Origin: Embleya sp040605455
GTDB taxonomy: Bacteria > Actinomycetota > Actinomycetes > Streptomycetales > Streptomycetaceae
Length of the DNA stretch: 64,000 bases
Direction: 5' to 3'
Assembly: GCF_040605455.1 (NCBI RefSeq)
Contig: NZ_JBEXCV010000007.1
Location: 56,283 to 120,282, forward strand
Part shown: positions 16,618-25,792 of the stretch, in pieces
How the letters are laid out: every line of letters starts with the position of its first letter
How positions within the stretch are numbered: position 1 is the stretch's first letter
Made by a program: the position numbers and the translations under genes
Notes under the pieces: model-generated
Database searches by the model: none
What the model saw: the letters and a program-made list of their open reading frames with translations, nothing else
Told to the model about the DNA's origin: nothing

Positions 16618-17571
16618 ATGCTTGCCCACATGACGACGAACATGATCACCGTGCATCAGGACAAGCTCGGCGGCCCGGAGGTTCTCCGGCTGATCGAGAC
16701 CGCGATACCCACACCCGGACCGGGCGAGGTACTGGTCGAAGTGCGCGCCGCGGGGGTGAACCCGATCGACACCAAGATCCGGGCCGGCGGGATGTGGCTG
16801 GTACCGCCGTTCACCCTCGGCTGGGACGTTTCCGGCGTCGTCGCCGGGGTCGGCGAGGGGGTGCGGCGCTTCGAGGTCGGCGACGAGGTGTACGGCATCC
16901 CGGATTTCCCGCACCTGGCCGGCGGCTACGCGGAGTTCGTGGTGGCCTCGGAGTCGTCGTTCGCGCCGAAGCCGACCTCCCTCGACCACGTGCACGCCGC
17001 GGCTCTGCCGCTGTCCGCGTCCATCGCGTGGCAGGCCCTGGTCGAGGGCGCGCGGATCGGGCCCGACCAACGGGTGCTGATCCACGCGGCGGCGGGCGGC
17101 GTCGGACACCTGGCGGTACAGATCGCCAAGTCCCGGGGCGCGTACGTGATCGGCACGGCGAGCGCGGCCAAGCACGAACTGCTGCGCGGGCTGGGGGTGG
17201 ACGAGGTCGTGGACTACACGAGCACCGACTTCGGCACGGCGGTCCGCGACGTCGATGTCGTCTTCGACCTGATCGGCGGCGACTACGAGGACCGCTCGCT
17301 GCCCACGCTCCGCCCCGGCGGCCTCCTGCTCAACATCACCAACCCGCCCGCCGCCGACGCCACGGCGGCCAAGGCCGAGGCGGCGGGCCGCCGCGGGATC
17401 ACGTTCGACCTGGACCCCAACCCCGAACGCCTGGCCCTGATCGCCGAGTCGGTGGACGCCGGCCACCTGCGCCCGATCGTCACCGAGACCTTCCCGTTGA
17501 CCGAGGTGGTCAAGGCACACGAACTGGCCGAGGCGAACCGCACCACCGGCAAGATCGTGCTGATCCCCTGA
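16618..17571 (+). CDS. NADP-dependent quinone-oxidoreductase-like enzyme (MDR superfamily)
   Basis: A 317-aa zinc-independent medium-chain dehydrogenase/reductase of the QOR type. It has the GroES-like N-terminal half (PGPGEVLVEVRAAGVNPIDTK, then LGWDVSGVVAGVGEGVRRF) and the nucleotide-binding motif HAAAGGVGHLAVQIAKSRGA. There are no structural-zinc cysteines. It would reduce quinones or enones with NADPH in the cytosol. ATG at 16618 has GGGG five bases upstream; two more in-frame ATGs (16630, 16642) are possible. Its divergent HxlR neighbour probably regulates it. Confidence 0.88.
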   Translation: MLAHMTTNMITVHQDKLGGPEVLRLIETAIPTPGPGEVLVEVRAAGVNPIDTKIRAGGMWLVPPFTLGWDVSGVVAGVGEGVRRFEVGDEVYGIPDFPHLAGGYAEFVVASESSFAPKPTSLDHVHAAALPLSASIAWQALVEGARIGPDQRVLIHAAAGGVGHLAVQIAKSRGAYVIGTASAAKHELLRGLGVDEVVDYTSTDFGTAVRDVDVVFDLIGGDYEDRSLPTLRPGGLLLNITNPPAADATAAKAEAAGRRGITFDLDPNPERLALIAESVDAGHLRPIVTETFPLTEVVKAHELAEANRTTGKIVLIP

Positions 17572-17586
17572 GCCCGGCCGGGGAAA

Positions 17587-17655
17587 CGCGAAGCCCGGTC
17601 CGCGCACCGCGAAGCCCGGTACTCCCGCCGCGAAGCCCGGTACTCCCGCCGCAGC
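17587..17655. repeat. 21-bp tandem repeats between convergent genes
   Basis: The unit beginning CGCGAAGCCCGGT recurs at 17587, 17608 and 17629, period 21, with a partial fourth copy at 17650. The last two full copies share all 21 bases. The block lies between two convergent genes and may serve as a spacer or transcription end; no protein site is recognised. Confidence 0.75.
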
Positions 17656-17703
17656 CGGCCGGGGTGCCGGGCGTCGACCAAAGGCGTCCGGCTCGGCGGC
17701 GCC

Positions 17704-18129
17704 CTACTCGGTGATCTCGATCGTGCCCGCCATCCCGGTGCCCACGTGATACATGCAGTTGAACGTGTACGAGCCCGCCCGGCCGAAACTCAGCTTGATG
17801 TCCTGGGACTTGCCGCCCTCGGACGGCGCGACCGGCGAACCGCCGGGCAGGATCATCTGGTGCGGGGTGATCCCGGTGTCCGCCAGAGTGATCACCAGCG
17901 GGCCGGTCCGGGCGCGGATCACCGACGGTGAGAAGCGCAGCTTGTCGTCCACCCGCAACTCGATCCGCTGCACCCCGTCGGCGCCCAGCGCCGCGACGCC
18001 CTCGGACGCCGCGGCGGTCGCCTCGGCCTCGCTCATGTACGAACCGGGCCCGCCCTCCGCCCCCCAACTCCCGCAGCCGGTGAGCAGCAGCGGCAGGGCC
18101 AGTGCCCCGACCAACCATCGACGCCGCAT
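17704..18129 (-). CDS. Cupredoxin-domain lipoprotein
   Basis: This 141-aa protein has a lipoprotein signal (LALPLLLTGCGS) and a single cupredoxin fold. The type-1 copper ligands are visible: His in ITPHQMILP, and Cys, His and Met in CMYHVGTGMAG. It is predicted to carry copper or electrons on the outside of the membrane. It is the last gene of a copper operon, five bases after the DyP peroxidase gene, so it may deliver copper or electrons to the other members. A 21-bp repeat array follows it. Confidence 0.85.
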   Translation of the reverse strand: MRRRWLVGALALPLLLTGCGSWGAEGGPGSYMSEAEATAAASEGVAALGADGVQRIELRVDDKLRFSPSVIRARTGPLVITLADTGITPHQMILPGGSPVAPSEGGKSQDIKLSFGRAGSYTFNCMYHVGTGMAGTIEITE

Positions 18130-18134
18130 CGGAC

Positions 18135-19403
18135 TCAGCCCTCCAACAGGGATTGACCGACATACCCGCCCGGGGCGCAGCCCGGCGGGATCACGAACAG
18201 CGCGCTCGCCTCGTGCCGCAGGAACGGGGACAGCGCGTCGCCGCGGGCCAGCTTGCGCTGGATCGGCACGAAGCCGTCGTCGGGATCGTGCTGCCACGCG
18301 ACGAACAGCAGTCCGGCGTCCGGCGCGCCGTCCGTGCCGAACCCGTCGTGGTAGGAGTAGCCGCGCCGCAACATCGTCGCCCCCCGGTTGAACTCCGGTG
18401 CCGCGACCCGCATGTGGGCGTTCGCGGTGATCACCAGTTCGCCGTCGGGGCCACGCTTGCCGAAGTCGGCGGCGCTGTGTTCGCCGCCGCCGGTCAGCGG
18501 TGCGCCGGTGTCCTTGGCCCGGCCGATCACCCGCTCCTGGTGGGCCTTGTCGAGGCCGTCCCAGGCGTCGAGCAGCATCCGGATCCGGCGGAAGACCACA
18601 TACGTACCGCCGGTCGACCAGTCCTGTTCGGGGCCGGCGGCGGTGGTGACGAAGATCTTCTCGTCGAACTTCGGGTCGGCCGGCTTCGGATTGTTGCTGC
18701 CGTCGATCTGGCCCATCAGGTTCCGGTGCGTCATCGGCTTGGCGGTGGCCCCAGGCGAGCGGGCGAAGCCATTCATCTGCCAGCGGATCCGGGCCACCCC
18801 CTTGGCCAGCTTCTGCAGCGCCCGGACCGCGCCGAAGGCGACCAGACCGTCGTCCGCGCACACCTGGACGAACAGGTCACCGTCGCTGCGGGCCGGGTCC
18901 AGCGCGTCGTCCGGGAACGGCGGCAGCGGTTTGAGCGCGGCGGGCCGCTTGGCGGCGAGCCCCACCTTGTCGAACAGGGCGGCGCCGAAGCCGAAGGTGA
19001 CCGTCAACGAGCAGGCCCCCGCGTCCGCCGCCACGTGGTCGTCGCCCGCCACCGGTCGGCCCGAGGTCAGCTGTGCGGCCGCGTCCGACCAGCGCCGCAT
19101 CAGTGCGGCGACCGCGGCTCGGTCCGCACCGGGTTCCAGGTCCCAGCCCAGGAACACGCCCTTGGCCTGGGCCGGCGTGGTGATGCCGGCCTGATGTTTC
19201 CCGTGAAACGGCACGCTGGTCGCGCCGACGTGGGTCAGCGCCGGGCCGGCCTCGCCGTCGGACTCGCCCGCAAACGCGGCCGCGCCGCCGGCCGCACCGA
19301 CCACCAGGCCGCCCGCGCCGGCCGCGCCCGCGACACCGACGAAGCGGCGGCGCGAGACGGCGGAACCGCTGCTCGCTCGATCGGAGGATTCCGGGCTGCT
19401 CAT
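18135..19403 (-). CDS. Tat-exported DyP-type haem peroxidase (DtpA/EfeB-like)
   Basis: The 422-aa peroxidase part begins with a twin-arginine signal (SRRRFVGVAGAAGAGGLVV). It has the DyP hallmark GQIDGSNNPKP with the catalytic Asp, the proximal-His segment ITANAHMRVAAPEFNRGA and the active-site Arg in MLRRGYSYHDG. In Streptomyces, DtpA works with Sco and ECuC on extracellular copper and morphological development; the same partners are encoded upstream here. The ATG at 19403 is preceded by AAGGA at good spacing. Oddly, the upstream membrane-protein frame runs into this gene with no stop, so a 803-aa fusion could also be made. The third-position GC bias continues across the junction, so this is not an obvious frameshift. 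Confidence 0.88.
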   Translation of the reverse strand: MSSPESSDRASSGSAVSRRRFVGVAGAAGAGGLVVGAAGGAAAFAGESDGEAGPALTHVGATSVPFHGKHQAGITTPAQAKGVFLGWDLEPGADRAAVAALMRRWSDAAAQLTSGRPVAGDDHVAADAGACSLTVTFGFGAALFDKVGLAAKRPAALKPLPPFPDDALDPARSDGDLFVQVCADDGLVAFGAVRALQKLAKGVARIRWQMNGFARSPGATAKPMTHRNLMGQIDGSNNPKPADPKFDEKIFVTTAAGPEQDWSTGGTYVVFRRIRMLLDAWDGLDKAHQERVIGRAKDTGAPLTGGGEHSAADFGKRGPDGELVITANAHMRVAAPEFNRGATMLRRGYSYHDGFGTDGAPDAGLLFVAWQHDPDDGFVPIQRKLARGDALSPFLRHEASALFVIPPGCAPGGYVGQSLLEG

Positions 19404-20546
19404 CACGTCGTCCTTCGCAGGTTCCAGCGGCTTGCGGGCGCCCTCGGCGTCACGCTCACCGTCCATCTCGTCCATCTCGTCCACCACGTCGACGCCGGCC
19501 GGCACCGCCGGGGACGACCCCCGGCGCACCACCACGACCAGCGCGAGCGCCGCACCCAGGCCGGCGCCGAGCACCAGCACGGTCAGCGCCCGGTCCAACA
19601 CGAGCCCGCCCGCGAACGGCGACGACGAGCGCCACAGCACCGGCAGGTCGTAGCCGGCCACCCGCAGCGCCAGCACGCCGAGCGCCGGCGCGGTCAACCA
19701 CGCGCCGCCCACGCGATTGCGGACCAGCAGCACCGCACCCGCGACCGCCACCGCCGCGGACAACATTTGCAGCAGATTGCCCGCGAAGAACGCACCCGCC
19801 CAGGCGCCGAGACCGCCGGCCCGGGCCGCCGCGACCAGCGCCAGGTGCAGCACGCTCGCCGCTGCCACCACGCCCGCGAGTACGCCGTATCCGCGCAGGG
19901 CCCGACGACGGACCGGCCGCAGCCACACCGCCGCGAGCACCACCAGCGCGAGCCCGATCGACCCGACGATGCCCGGCCAGGGGCTGGGCCCGGGCAACCA
20001 GCGCAGTTCTCCGGTGGCGGCCAGCTCACGGTCGCCGATCCGGATCGGCACGGTCCAGGTGGAGATCCGCTGCGCGCGGTCCGGATCGGCCATCACTCGC
20101 GGTGGCAGCCGCTGCTGCACGATCCAGTGCACCCGCTGGTCGTACCAGCGGGCCACCGGCTCGGCGGAGATCCGGTGCCACTGCGGGGCGCCGGTCGGTT
20201 GTAGGTTCGCCTTCTCGTCGACCGAACCCCATCGCTCGCTGCTGAGCTGCACGGCGGGTGACTGGCGGTTCTCGAACACCCCGCCCCGGCCGATCCGCAG
20301 GAACGGCTCGCTCATGTACCCGAGCACGATCACGTCCTGCGGACCGGTGTTGCGCACCTCGAGGCGCGCGCCGTTCTCGATCACCTTCACCGTCAGCCCC
20401 GGGTCGAGCTCGCTCGGCGAGGTCATCACGGTGTGGAAATTGCTCGGCCCCTGGCCGGACAGGTCCTGCGCGAACGCGCTGTTCGTCGGGGTCAGGCAGG
20501 CCAACACCCCGACGAACAGCAGCACGAGGCGGCGTACGTGCCTCAC
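19404..20546 (-). CDS. Membrane protein, in frame with and fused to the DyP peroxidase
   Basis: This 381-residue part has a signal peptide (LVLLFVGVLACLTPTNSAFA), an extracytoplasmic beta-rich region of about 130 residues (TVKVIENGARLEVRNTGPQD, then the segment with GYMSEPFLRIGRGG) and about seven TM helices between residues ~185 and 350. Similar proteins occur in Streptomyces copper operons without a known function. The GTG at 20546 overlaps the CopC-CopD stop (GTGA). There is no stop before the DyP start: a charged linker (DEMDEMDGERDAEGARKP) runs straight into the Tat signal. Either the two are one protein or the DyP is also started internally. Confidence 0.72.
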
Positions 20547-22372
20547 TTGACCTCCACGGGCACCGTCACGGTGATGCGATCGACATCGGAGGTACGGATC
20601 GCGAAGGACAACTCCCAGCGCCCGGCCATCGGCATCGACAGATCGCCGAGCCAGTGTCCGGGACCGCCCCGGCGCACCTGCACGTCCGCGCCGTCGATGC
20701 CCTTGCCGGGCAGCGCCATCGACACGGTCAGCTCTTCCACCTCACGGATCTGCCCGATCGGATCGGAGAGGTAGATGTGCAGTTCGTTGGGACCCACCCG
20801 GGCCGGGTCGACGGTGACGTCGAGCCTGCCCTTGCCCGCCGCGCCACCGGCGTCGAACGGGACGGTGCGACTGACCGGGCCCACCGCCTCGGACTGCTTG
20901 CGCTCGTGCGCGGTGCGGCCGGGTTCGGTGTCGGTGAGCACCGTGGTGACCCCCAACACGGCGATCGCCAGCGCGGCCTCGATCGCGACCGCCTTGCGCA
21001 GCACGGCCCACTTCGGGCCGCCCCTTGTGCCCTTGCCGGCCGTGCTCTTGCCGAGTGGGGATTTGCCGGCCGTCCCCAGTTGTCGCATCAGCCAGCGCCG
21101 GGAGACCCACGCACCGGCGAGCATGAGCAGCACCAGGTCGACCTTGAAGACCAGCAGCAGGCCGAACGTGGTGTCGAACAGCGCGGCGAAGGAACCCACC
21201 TGTCGCCAGCTCGCGTACAACCCGGTCGCCACCAGCGCGCACACCGCGACGAACGCGGTCCGGGAGAAGATCCGCACCGTCGGCACGTCCAGGCCCGCCT
21301 CCGGCGCCGGCTCGCCCGGCCGCACGATGAGGGTGACCACGACGGCGAGGCCGCCCAGCCACGTGGACATCGCGAGCAGGTGCAGCGTGTCCGCGGCCAT
21401 GGCCGCTTCCACCTGACGACCCACGGACGCGTGGTCGGCGATCGGCCAGGTGATCGCGATCGCGGTGCACAGCACGGCCCAGACGCCGGTCAGGATGTGC
21501 CGGGTGCGGCCGGCCGTGTCAGCGAGCGAGGCGATCAGCCAGCCGAGCAGTGCGCCGGCCGCGCCGAGCAGCAGCACCCGCGCGGCGATCGCCTTACCCA
21601 GCTTGGTGTCCAGCGTCGCGCGCAGCACGTCGGCGTCGAAGGCCGAGGACAGGCCCAGACCGGAGGCGTTCGGGCCGTGCAGCATCAGCACCGCGAGCGA
21701 GGACAGCAGCAGCCCACCCCACGCGCCGGACAACAGCAGCCAGACCCGGAATCGGCCGATCGCGGCGGGTCGGGCGATCAGCAGGAACAACACCGCGCCA
21801 CCGAGCACCGCGAAGGACAGGTAGGCGACCCCGGTCGCGGCCCGCTCCAGCACGTCGGTCGCGGTGGAACCCTGGTCGGCCAGGTCGGAGACCCGCACAC
21901 CGCCGGAGGCCTGGCCGATGTTGAAGGTGAACGCGCCCGAGATCGGGTGCGAGTCGGCCGAGACCGCGCGCCAGGCGACCGTGTAGGTACCGGTGGGCAG
22001 GCCGCCGCGCAGCGGGGTGACCACGCTGGTGTCGCCGTCCGGACCGTGCTTGGCCTGGTTGTTGTCGACCCGGGTGCCGGCCGGGTCGAACACCTTGACC
22101 CCGCCGAGTCCGATCTCCACGCCCTCGCTGAACCGCAGCGTGACCGTCGCGGGCGCGGTCGACAGGGTCGAGCCGGACGCCGGGTTGGACGACTCCAGGA
22201 CGGCATGCGCCGACGCCGCCCCGGCCCCGCCGAGCACGAGCGCGGCGAGCAGCAGGGGCAGCGCGAGCAGCCACGCGAGCGCACGGCGGCCGGGCCCGCC
22301 GGCCGCTCGGGCCGAGGACGGGGGCGGTGCCGGGACGGCGGCCGGGCGGCCGGCCGGGTCAGTGACCCGCAT
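20543..22372 (-). CDS. CopC–CopD copper-handling protein
   Basis: A 609-aa fusion. After a signal ending GAASA comes a CopC domain whose mature N-terminus is His (HAVLESSNPASGSTL), the usual copper ligand, with further CopC motifs (TVTLRFSEGVE, DSHPISGAFTF). A CopD domain with about eight TM segments follows (residues ~190-470), then an extracytoplasmic domain of the FixH/YtkA type (residues ~500-609, RGGPGHWLGDLSMPMAGRW). It probably binds and imports copper. The start overlaps the PCu(A)C gene by 14 bp and the stop overlaps the next start, so it is translationally coupled on both sides. Confidence 0.9.
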   Translation of the reverse strand: MRVTDPAGRPAAVPAPPPSSARAAGGPGRRALAWLLALPLLLAALVLGGAGAASAHAVLESSNPASGSTLSTAPATVTLRFSEGVEIGLGGVKVFDPAGTRVDNNQAKHGPDGDTSVVTPLRGGLPTGTYTVAWRAVSADSHPISGAFTFNIGQASGGVRVSDLADQGSTATDVLERAATGVAYLSFAVLGGAVLFLLIARPAAIGRFRVWLLLSGAWGGLLLSSLAVLMLHGPNASGLGLSSAFDADVLRATLDTKLGKAIAARVLLLGAAGALLGWLIASLADTAGRTRHILTGVWAVLCTAIAITWPIADHASVGRQVEAAMAADTLHLLAMSTWLGGLAVVVTLIVRPGEPAPEAGLDVPTVRIFSRTAFVAVCALVATGLYASWRQVGSFAALFDTTFGLLLVFKVDLVLLMLAGAWVSRRWLMRQLGTAGKSPLGKSTAGKGTRGGPKWAVLRKAVAIEAALAIAVLGVTTVLTDTEPGRTAHERKQSEAVGPVSRTVPFDAGGAAGKGRLDVTVDPARVGPNELHIYLSDPIGQIREVEELTVSMALPGKGIDGADVQVRRGGPGHWLGDLSMPMAGRWELSFAIRTSDVDRITVTVPVEVK

Positions 22373-23018
22373 GGCCCGGGTGGTCCGCGGCGGGTGCGGC
22401 CGACTCCGGGGCCGACGCCGTCCCGGAAACCGGCGCGGCCGGTGCGGTCGGCGCGGTCGAGGCGGGCGTGCCCGCGGTCGGCGCGTCCCCGGGGCGTTCG
22501 GTCACCCCGAGCACGGGCACCTGGACGGTGACCGACCCGGTGTGCTGGAAGGTCAGCGTGAGCGGCACGGTGTCGCCCTTCCTCACGGCCCTGTTCGGGT
22601 TCATGAACATGATGTGGTTGCCGCCGCGGGCCAGCACACCCTTGCCGTGCGCGGGCACGTCCAGACCCGGGATGTGCTGCATCGAGTTGCCGCTGGTCTG
22701 GTGCAGCATCACCTCGCCGGACAGCGGGCTGGCCACCGACAGCAGCCGGTCGGCGGTGTCGCCGTCGTTCTGCACGATCAGGTAGCCCGCTGCGACGTCC
22801 GCCGACGAGGGCTGCGGGATGTACGGGTCGACGATGCGCAGTTGCGGGGTGCCCTTGGCGGCGCCCGCGTTCGCCGGCGCGGCGGCCTTGCGGTCGGCGG
22901 AGTCGGAGGAGCCGGAGCCGGAGTCGGCGCATGCCACCAGCACGCCGCCGATCCCGAGCGCCAGCACGCCGCCGACGGCGAGCGGTACGGCCTTGCGAGG
23001 GAGGGGGAAGAGCTTCAC
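22359..23018 (-). CDS. PCu(A)C copper chaperone lipoprotein (ECuC-like)
   Basis: The 219-aa protein has a lipoprotein signal with Cys in VLVACADS and a PCu(A)C domain with the copper site H(M)x10Mx21HxM: MLHQTSGNSMQHI, then GGNHIMFMN. A Pro/Ala/Thr-rich C-terminal tail ends in His (DHPGHAGH), which may add copper binding. It would take extracellular Cu(I) and pass it to Sco or to cuproenzymes. Its GTG start overlaps the stop of the Sco gene (GTGA). Confidence 0.92.
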   Translation of the reverse strand: MKLFPLPRKAVPLAVGGVLALGIGGVLVACADSGSGSSDSADRKAAAPANAGAAKGTPQLRIVDPYIPQPSSADVAAGYLIVQNDGDTADRLLSVASPLSGEVMLHQTSGNSMQHIPGLDVPAHGKGVLARGGNHIMFMNPNRAVRKGDTVPLTLTFQHTGSVTVQVPVLGVTERPGDAPTAGTPASTAPTAPAAPVSGTASAPESAAPAADHPGHAGH

Positions 23019-23734
23019 TTCTTGGCGTCCTCGGGGTGGATCAGCAGCGGCAGATCATGCGCGAAGTCGTCGGAGGAGTTCCCGTTCGGGGTGCCGTCCG
23101 GGAGCAGTCCGCTGCTCGCGCTGTACATGACCGGCCCCTCGTTGTTGGGGGCGAAGGCGATCACCTGCGTGCCGTGGGTGCTCACGACCTTGCCGTCCGG
23201 GCCGGTGGTGGGCGGCTCGATGGAGACCCCGACCTGGCGCGCGGCGGCCTGGATCTTGTCGAACGGGCCGGTCAGGCCGACGAAGGACTTGTCCAGCGAG
23301 TCGAGCCACTCGCGCAGCGCCGCCTGGGTGTCGCGCTCCGGGTCGGTGGTCACGAAGACCACGTCGACGGTGGCCCGGTCCTGCGCGGGCAGCTTGCCGA
23401 GCGCACGGACGATGTCGCCCATGACCGTGGGGCACGCGTCCGGGCAGTGGGTGTAGCCGAAGTACAGCAGGGTGGTGCGCCCGGCGGTCTTGGCCCGGAA
23501 GTCGTACGGCTGCCCGGAGGTGTCGGTCAGGGTCAGCTCCGGCTTGCTCCACGGCGGGTCGACGGCGATGCCCTTGTACTTGGAGTTCGCCTCGCGCACC
23601 TTCACCGGCGCGCCGTTGTCGGATTTGTCGGAGTCGCCGCACCCGGTGGCCAGGAGCAGCCCGGCCGCGACCAGCGCGGCGAGGCGAAGACCGGTGCGGC
23701 GGGCCCGGCCGAGGGACTGCGTTGCGTTGCTCAT
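23015..23734 (-). CDS. Sco1/SenC-type copper chaperone lipoprotein
   Basis: A 239-aa lipoprotein (LLLATGCGDS) with a thioredoxin-like Sco domain. The copper-binding CxxxC is in YTHCPDACPTVMGD and the third ligand His in VVSTHGTQVIAF. Sco proteins deliver copper to cytochrome oxidase and, in Streptomyces, to the extracellular developmental pathway linked to DtpA. The ATG is preceded by GGAGAACG. Confidence 0.93.
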   Translation of the reverse strand: MSNATQSLGRARRTGLRLAALVAAGLLLATGCGDSDKSDNGAPVKVREANSKYKGIAVDPPWSKPELTLTDTSGQPYDFRAKTAGRTTLLYFGYTHCPDACPTVMGDIVRALGKLPAQDRATVDVVFVTTDPERDTQAALREWLDSLDKSFVGLTGPFDKIQAAARQVGVSIEPPTTGPDGKVVSTHGTQVIAFAPNNEGPVMYSASSGLLPDGTPNGNSSDDFAHDLPLLIHPEDAKK

Positions 23735-23902
23735 CGTTCTCCAGGTCGTTGCTGCCGAGGGCTCGTACCCGACGCGTGCGGCGTCGGCGCGGGCCCGGTG
23801 GCCCGGGTGCGGGCACCGATGGGGTCGGTGTGCACACCCGGGCCGGGAAGTTCGCACCCGAAACCGTGGCAAAGACCGCGGCCCGAGGCGGGACCACGCG
23901 GA

Positions 23903-24652
23903 TCAGGCGGAGGTGCTCCGACGCGACGCGCGCAGGACGGCGAACACACCGGCACCCAGACCCAGTACGCCGACCACGATGCCGACCACGCCGAGCGTGC
24001 GGGCGGTCGAGTCGTCGCTCTCGTCCTCGGCGACTGCGGCGACGGACGCCTTGGCCTCGGTCGAGGGCTTGGCCGAGGCGGTGGTCGGTGTCGTGCCGGC
24101 GCCCGCCTTGGCGGTGAGCTTGAGGGTCGGCGCCGGGTACTGCGGCTCCTTGCCGTCCGGACCGGGCAGGTCGATCCAGCGCACGACCTCGCCGCTGTCG
24201 TAGGTCTGCACGGCCTTGAAGACGAGCTTGTCGGTGTCGGTGGGCAGCTTGCCCATGGACACCTCGAACTCCTCGAACGTGCCCGGGTTGACCCGGGTGC
24301 CCGCGTCCGCGGTCCAGGTGATCTTGGAGACCACCTCGGTGAGCGGCTTGCCGTGGTTGTCGATCGGGGTGGCGAGCTTGGTCTTCTCGACCTCGGCCTT
24401 CCAGCCCGGCATCGCCCGGGTCTGCACCGAGGTGAGCGGCTTGTCGGCGGGCAGGGTGACCTCGAGCTTGGTGGTCCCCGCGTCGTCGCGCTCGTTGGGG
24501 ACCCGGAAGGCGACCTTGGCGTAGGAGCCCTGGTCCGCAGTGCCGGGCTGCACGCTCACGTGCGCGGAGGCCGAGCCCGCGAAGACGAGGATGCCGGCGC
24601 CGGTCGAGGCGGCCAGCACGGACAACCGGCGGCGCGTGGGGGTCATGGTCAT
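23903..24652 (-). CDS. YcnI-family (DUF1775) copper-associated membrane protein
   Basis: A 249-aa protein with a signal peptide ending SASA, so the mature form starts HVSVQPGTADQGSYAKVAFRV, the His used by YcnI for copper. The YcnI beta domain covers residues ~30-180 (TKLEVTLPADKPLTSVQTRAMPGW), then a Thr/Ala-rich spacer and a single TM anchor (LGVVGIVVGVLGLGAGVFAVL). YcnI genes accompany copD-like genes in Gram-positive bacteria. ATG at 24652 has GGAG ten bases upstream. Confidence 0.92.
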   Translation of the reverse strand: MTMTPTRRRLSVLAASTGAGILVFAGSASAHVSVQPGTADQGSYAKVAFRVPNERDDAGTTKLEVTLPADKPLTSVQTRAMPGWKAEVEKTKLATPIDNHGKPLTEVVSKITWTADAGTRVNPGTFEEFEVSMGKLPTDTDKLVFKAVQTYDSGEVVRWIDLPGPDGKEPQYPAPTLKLTAKAGAGTTPTTASAKPSTEAKASVAAVAEDESDDSTARTLGVVGIVVGVLGLGAGVFAVLRASRRSTSA

Positions 24653-24780
24653 GGGGTGTCTGCTCCATGGGTGATCCGGCCGAGGGCACACGGGGTCGGC
24701 CTCGGTTCGGGAGGGGACGGCGGGAGGGCGGACGCGCGCCACTGCCGATCCGCCACCCGTTCGAGCGGGATCACACGGGA

Positions 24781-25557
24781 TCAGCAGGCGAGCGCGTACT
24801 CCGCCGGCGGGCCGCGCCGGGTCACCGCATGCCGAAGCAGCGTCTGATGAGTGGTCAGGTCCGGCTCCGCGCCGGTCCGCCGGGCCCGACCCGCCGGCTC
24901 GGCGGCCGGGATCACCAGGCCACACAGCACCGCGAGCACCACGCGCAGCGGCGCTTTGGCCAGTTCGATCAGGGCGAACAGCGCGGCTTCGCCGCGCCGC
25001 AGCCACCAGCCGGTGAGCAGGGCCGCCACGAGGTGCGCGCACACCATGCCGGTGCCGCCGTCCAGCAGCATCGGGCCCGAGCCGGACATGTGGTGGTGCC
25101 CGCCCGACGCCGGAGCCGGGAACAGCGCGGGATCCACCCGCGCGGTGCGGATGATCTGCTCGGACGTCCAGCCCGAGGGCAGCAGGATGTGTCCGGCCGA
25201 GTCGCGCGGGCCGCACAGCAGTCGGTCCAGCAGGGCGCTCGTTCCCGAGCCGCCGGGGCCTGCCGAGCCGGTCGGCGTGCCGGTGCTCGCGGCGGTGGCG
25301 AACAGGGAGTGCAGCGCGAGTTGGCCCACCGCGAGCAGCGCGGTGATCGAGCCGAGCGAGCGTTGGCGACCGGCGCCGGCGAAGGCCGAGACGAACACCA
25401 CGCCGAAGCCGGCGATGGGTGCCCACAGCGGCAGTGGCGCGCTCGACATCCACGCGTGACCGCATGCCGCAAGCGCGGCGCAGACCGCCGCGAACACGGC
25501 GGCGCGCACAGCGCGGAAAGGTACGGACACGGCCTGCATGACGACCCATCGTCTCAT
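24781..25557 (-). CDS. His-rich integral membrane protein heading the copper operon
   Basis: The 258-aa protein has about five hydrophobic segments and a Ser/Gly loop with a possible metal-binding cluster (SGGHHHMSGSGPML). Similar proteins sit beside ycnI in Streptomyces without a named function. It lies first in the operon on the minus strand, 128 bp ahead of ycnI, so copper binding or transport is a reasonable guess. The ATG at 25557 has AGGGGG about ten bases upstream; in-frame starts at 25590 and 25539 are also possible. Confidence 0.65.
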   Translation of the reverse strand: MRRWVVMQAVSVPFRAVRAAVFAAVCAALAACGHAWMSSAPLPLWAPIAGFGVVFVSAFAGAGRQRSLGSITALLAVGQLALHSLFATAASTGTPTGSAGPGGSGTSALLDRLLCGPRDSAGHILLPSGWTSEQIIRTARVDPALFPAPASGGHHHMSGSGPMLLDGGTGMVCAHLVAALLTGWWLRRGEAALFALIELAKAPLRVVLAVLCGLVIPAAEPAGRARRTGAEPDLTTHQTLLRHAVTRRGPPAEYALAC

Positions 25558-25792
25558 CGCGCGACAGCCCCCTGTGCCCGGGGCCGACAACGGCAGCCGG
25601 CCGCCGCCGCCGACCCGACGCCGACCGGGCGGGCAGGTGGTGTCCCCGGGATGCGGCCGAACGAATCGTCTTCACGGACTATTGACGACCGATCAAGTGA
25701 TGTGCGCATACCGGGACCGACCGGCGGCAATAAAAACAGGTGTGTCATCCGCCGGATTCAGCCGGACTCCCAGAGAAGTCGAAAGGCCGCTC

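Noticed and set aside
19195..19210. TGTTTCCCGTGAAACG as a second parS site
   Set aside because: Two mismatches to the consensus, one of them in the central CACGTG core; ParB binding is unlikely.
18102..22531. Very long plus-strand frames opposite the copper operon
   Set aside because: They are His/Arg/Gly-rich antisense shadows created by the GC bias of the minus-strand genes, with no starts or domains.
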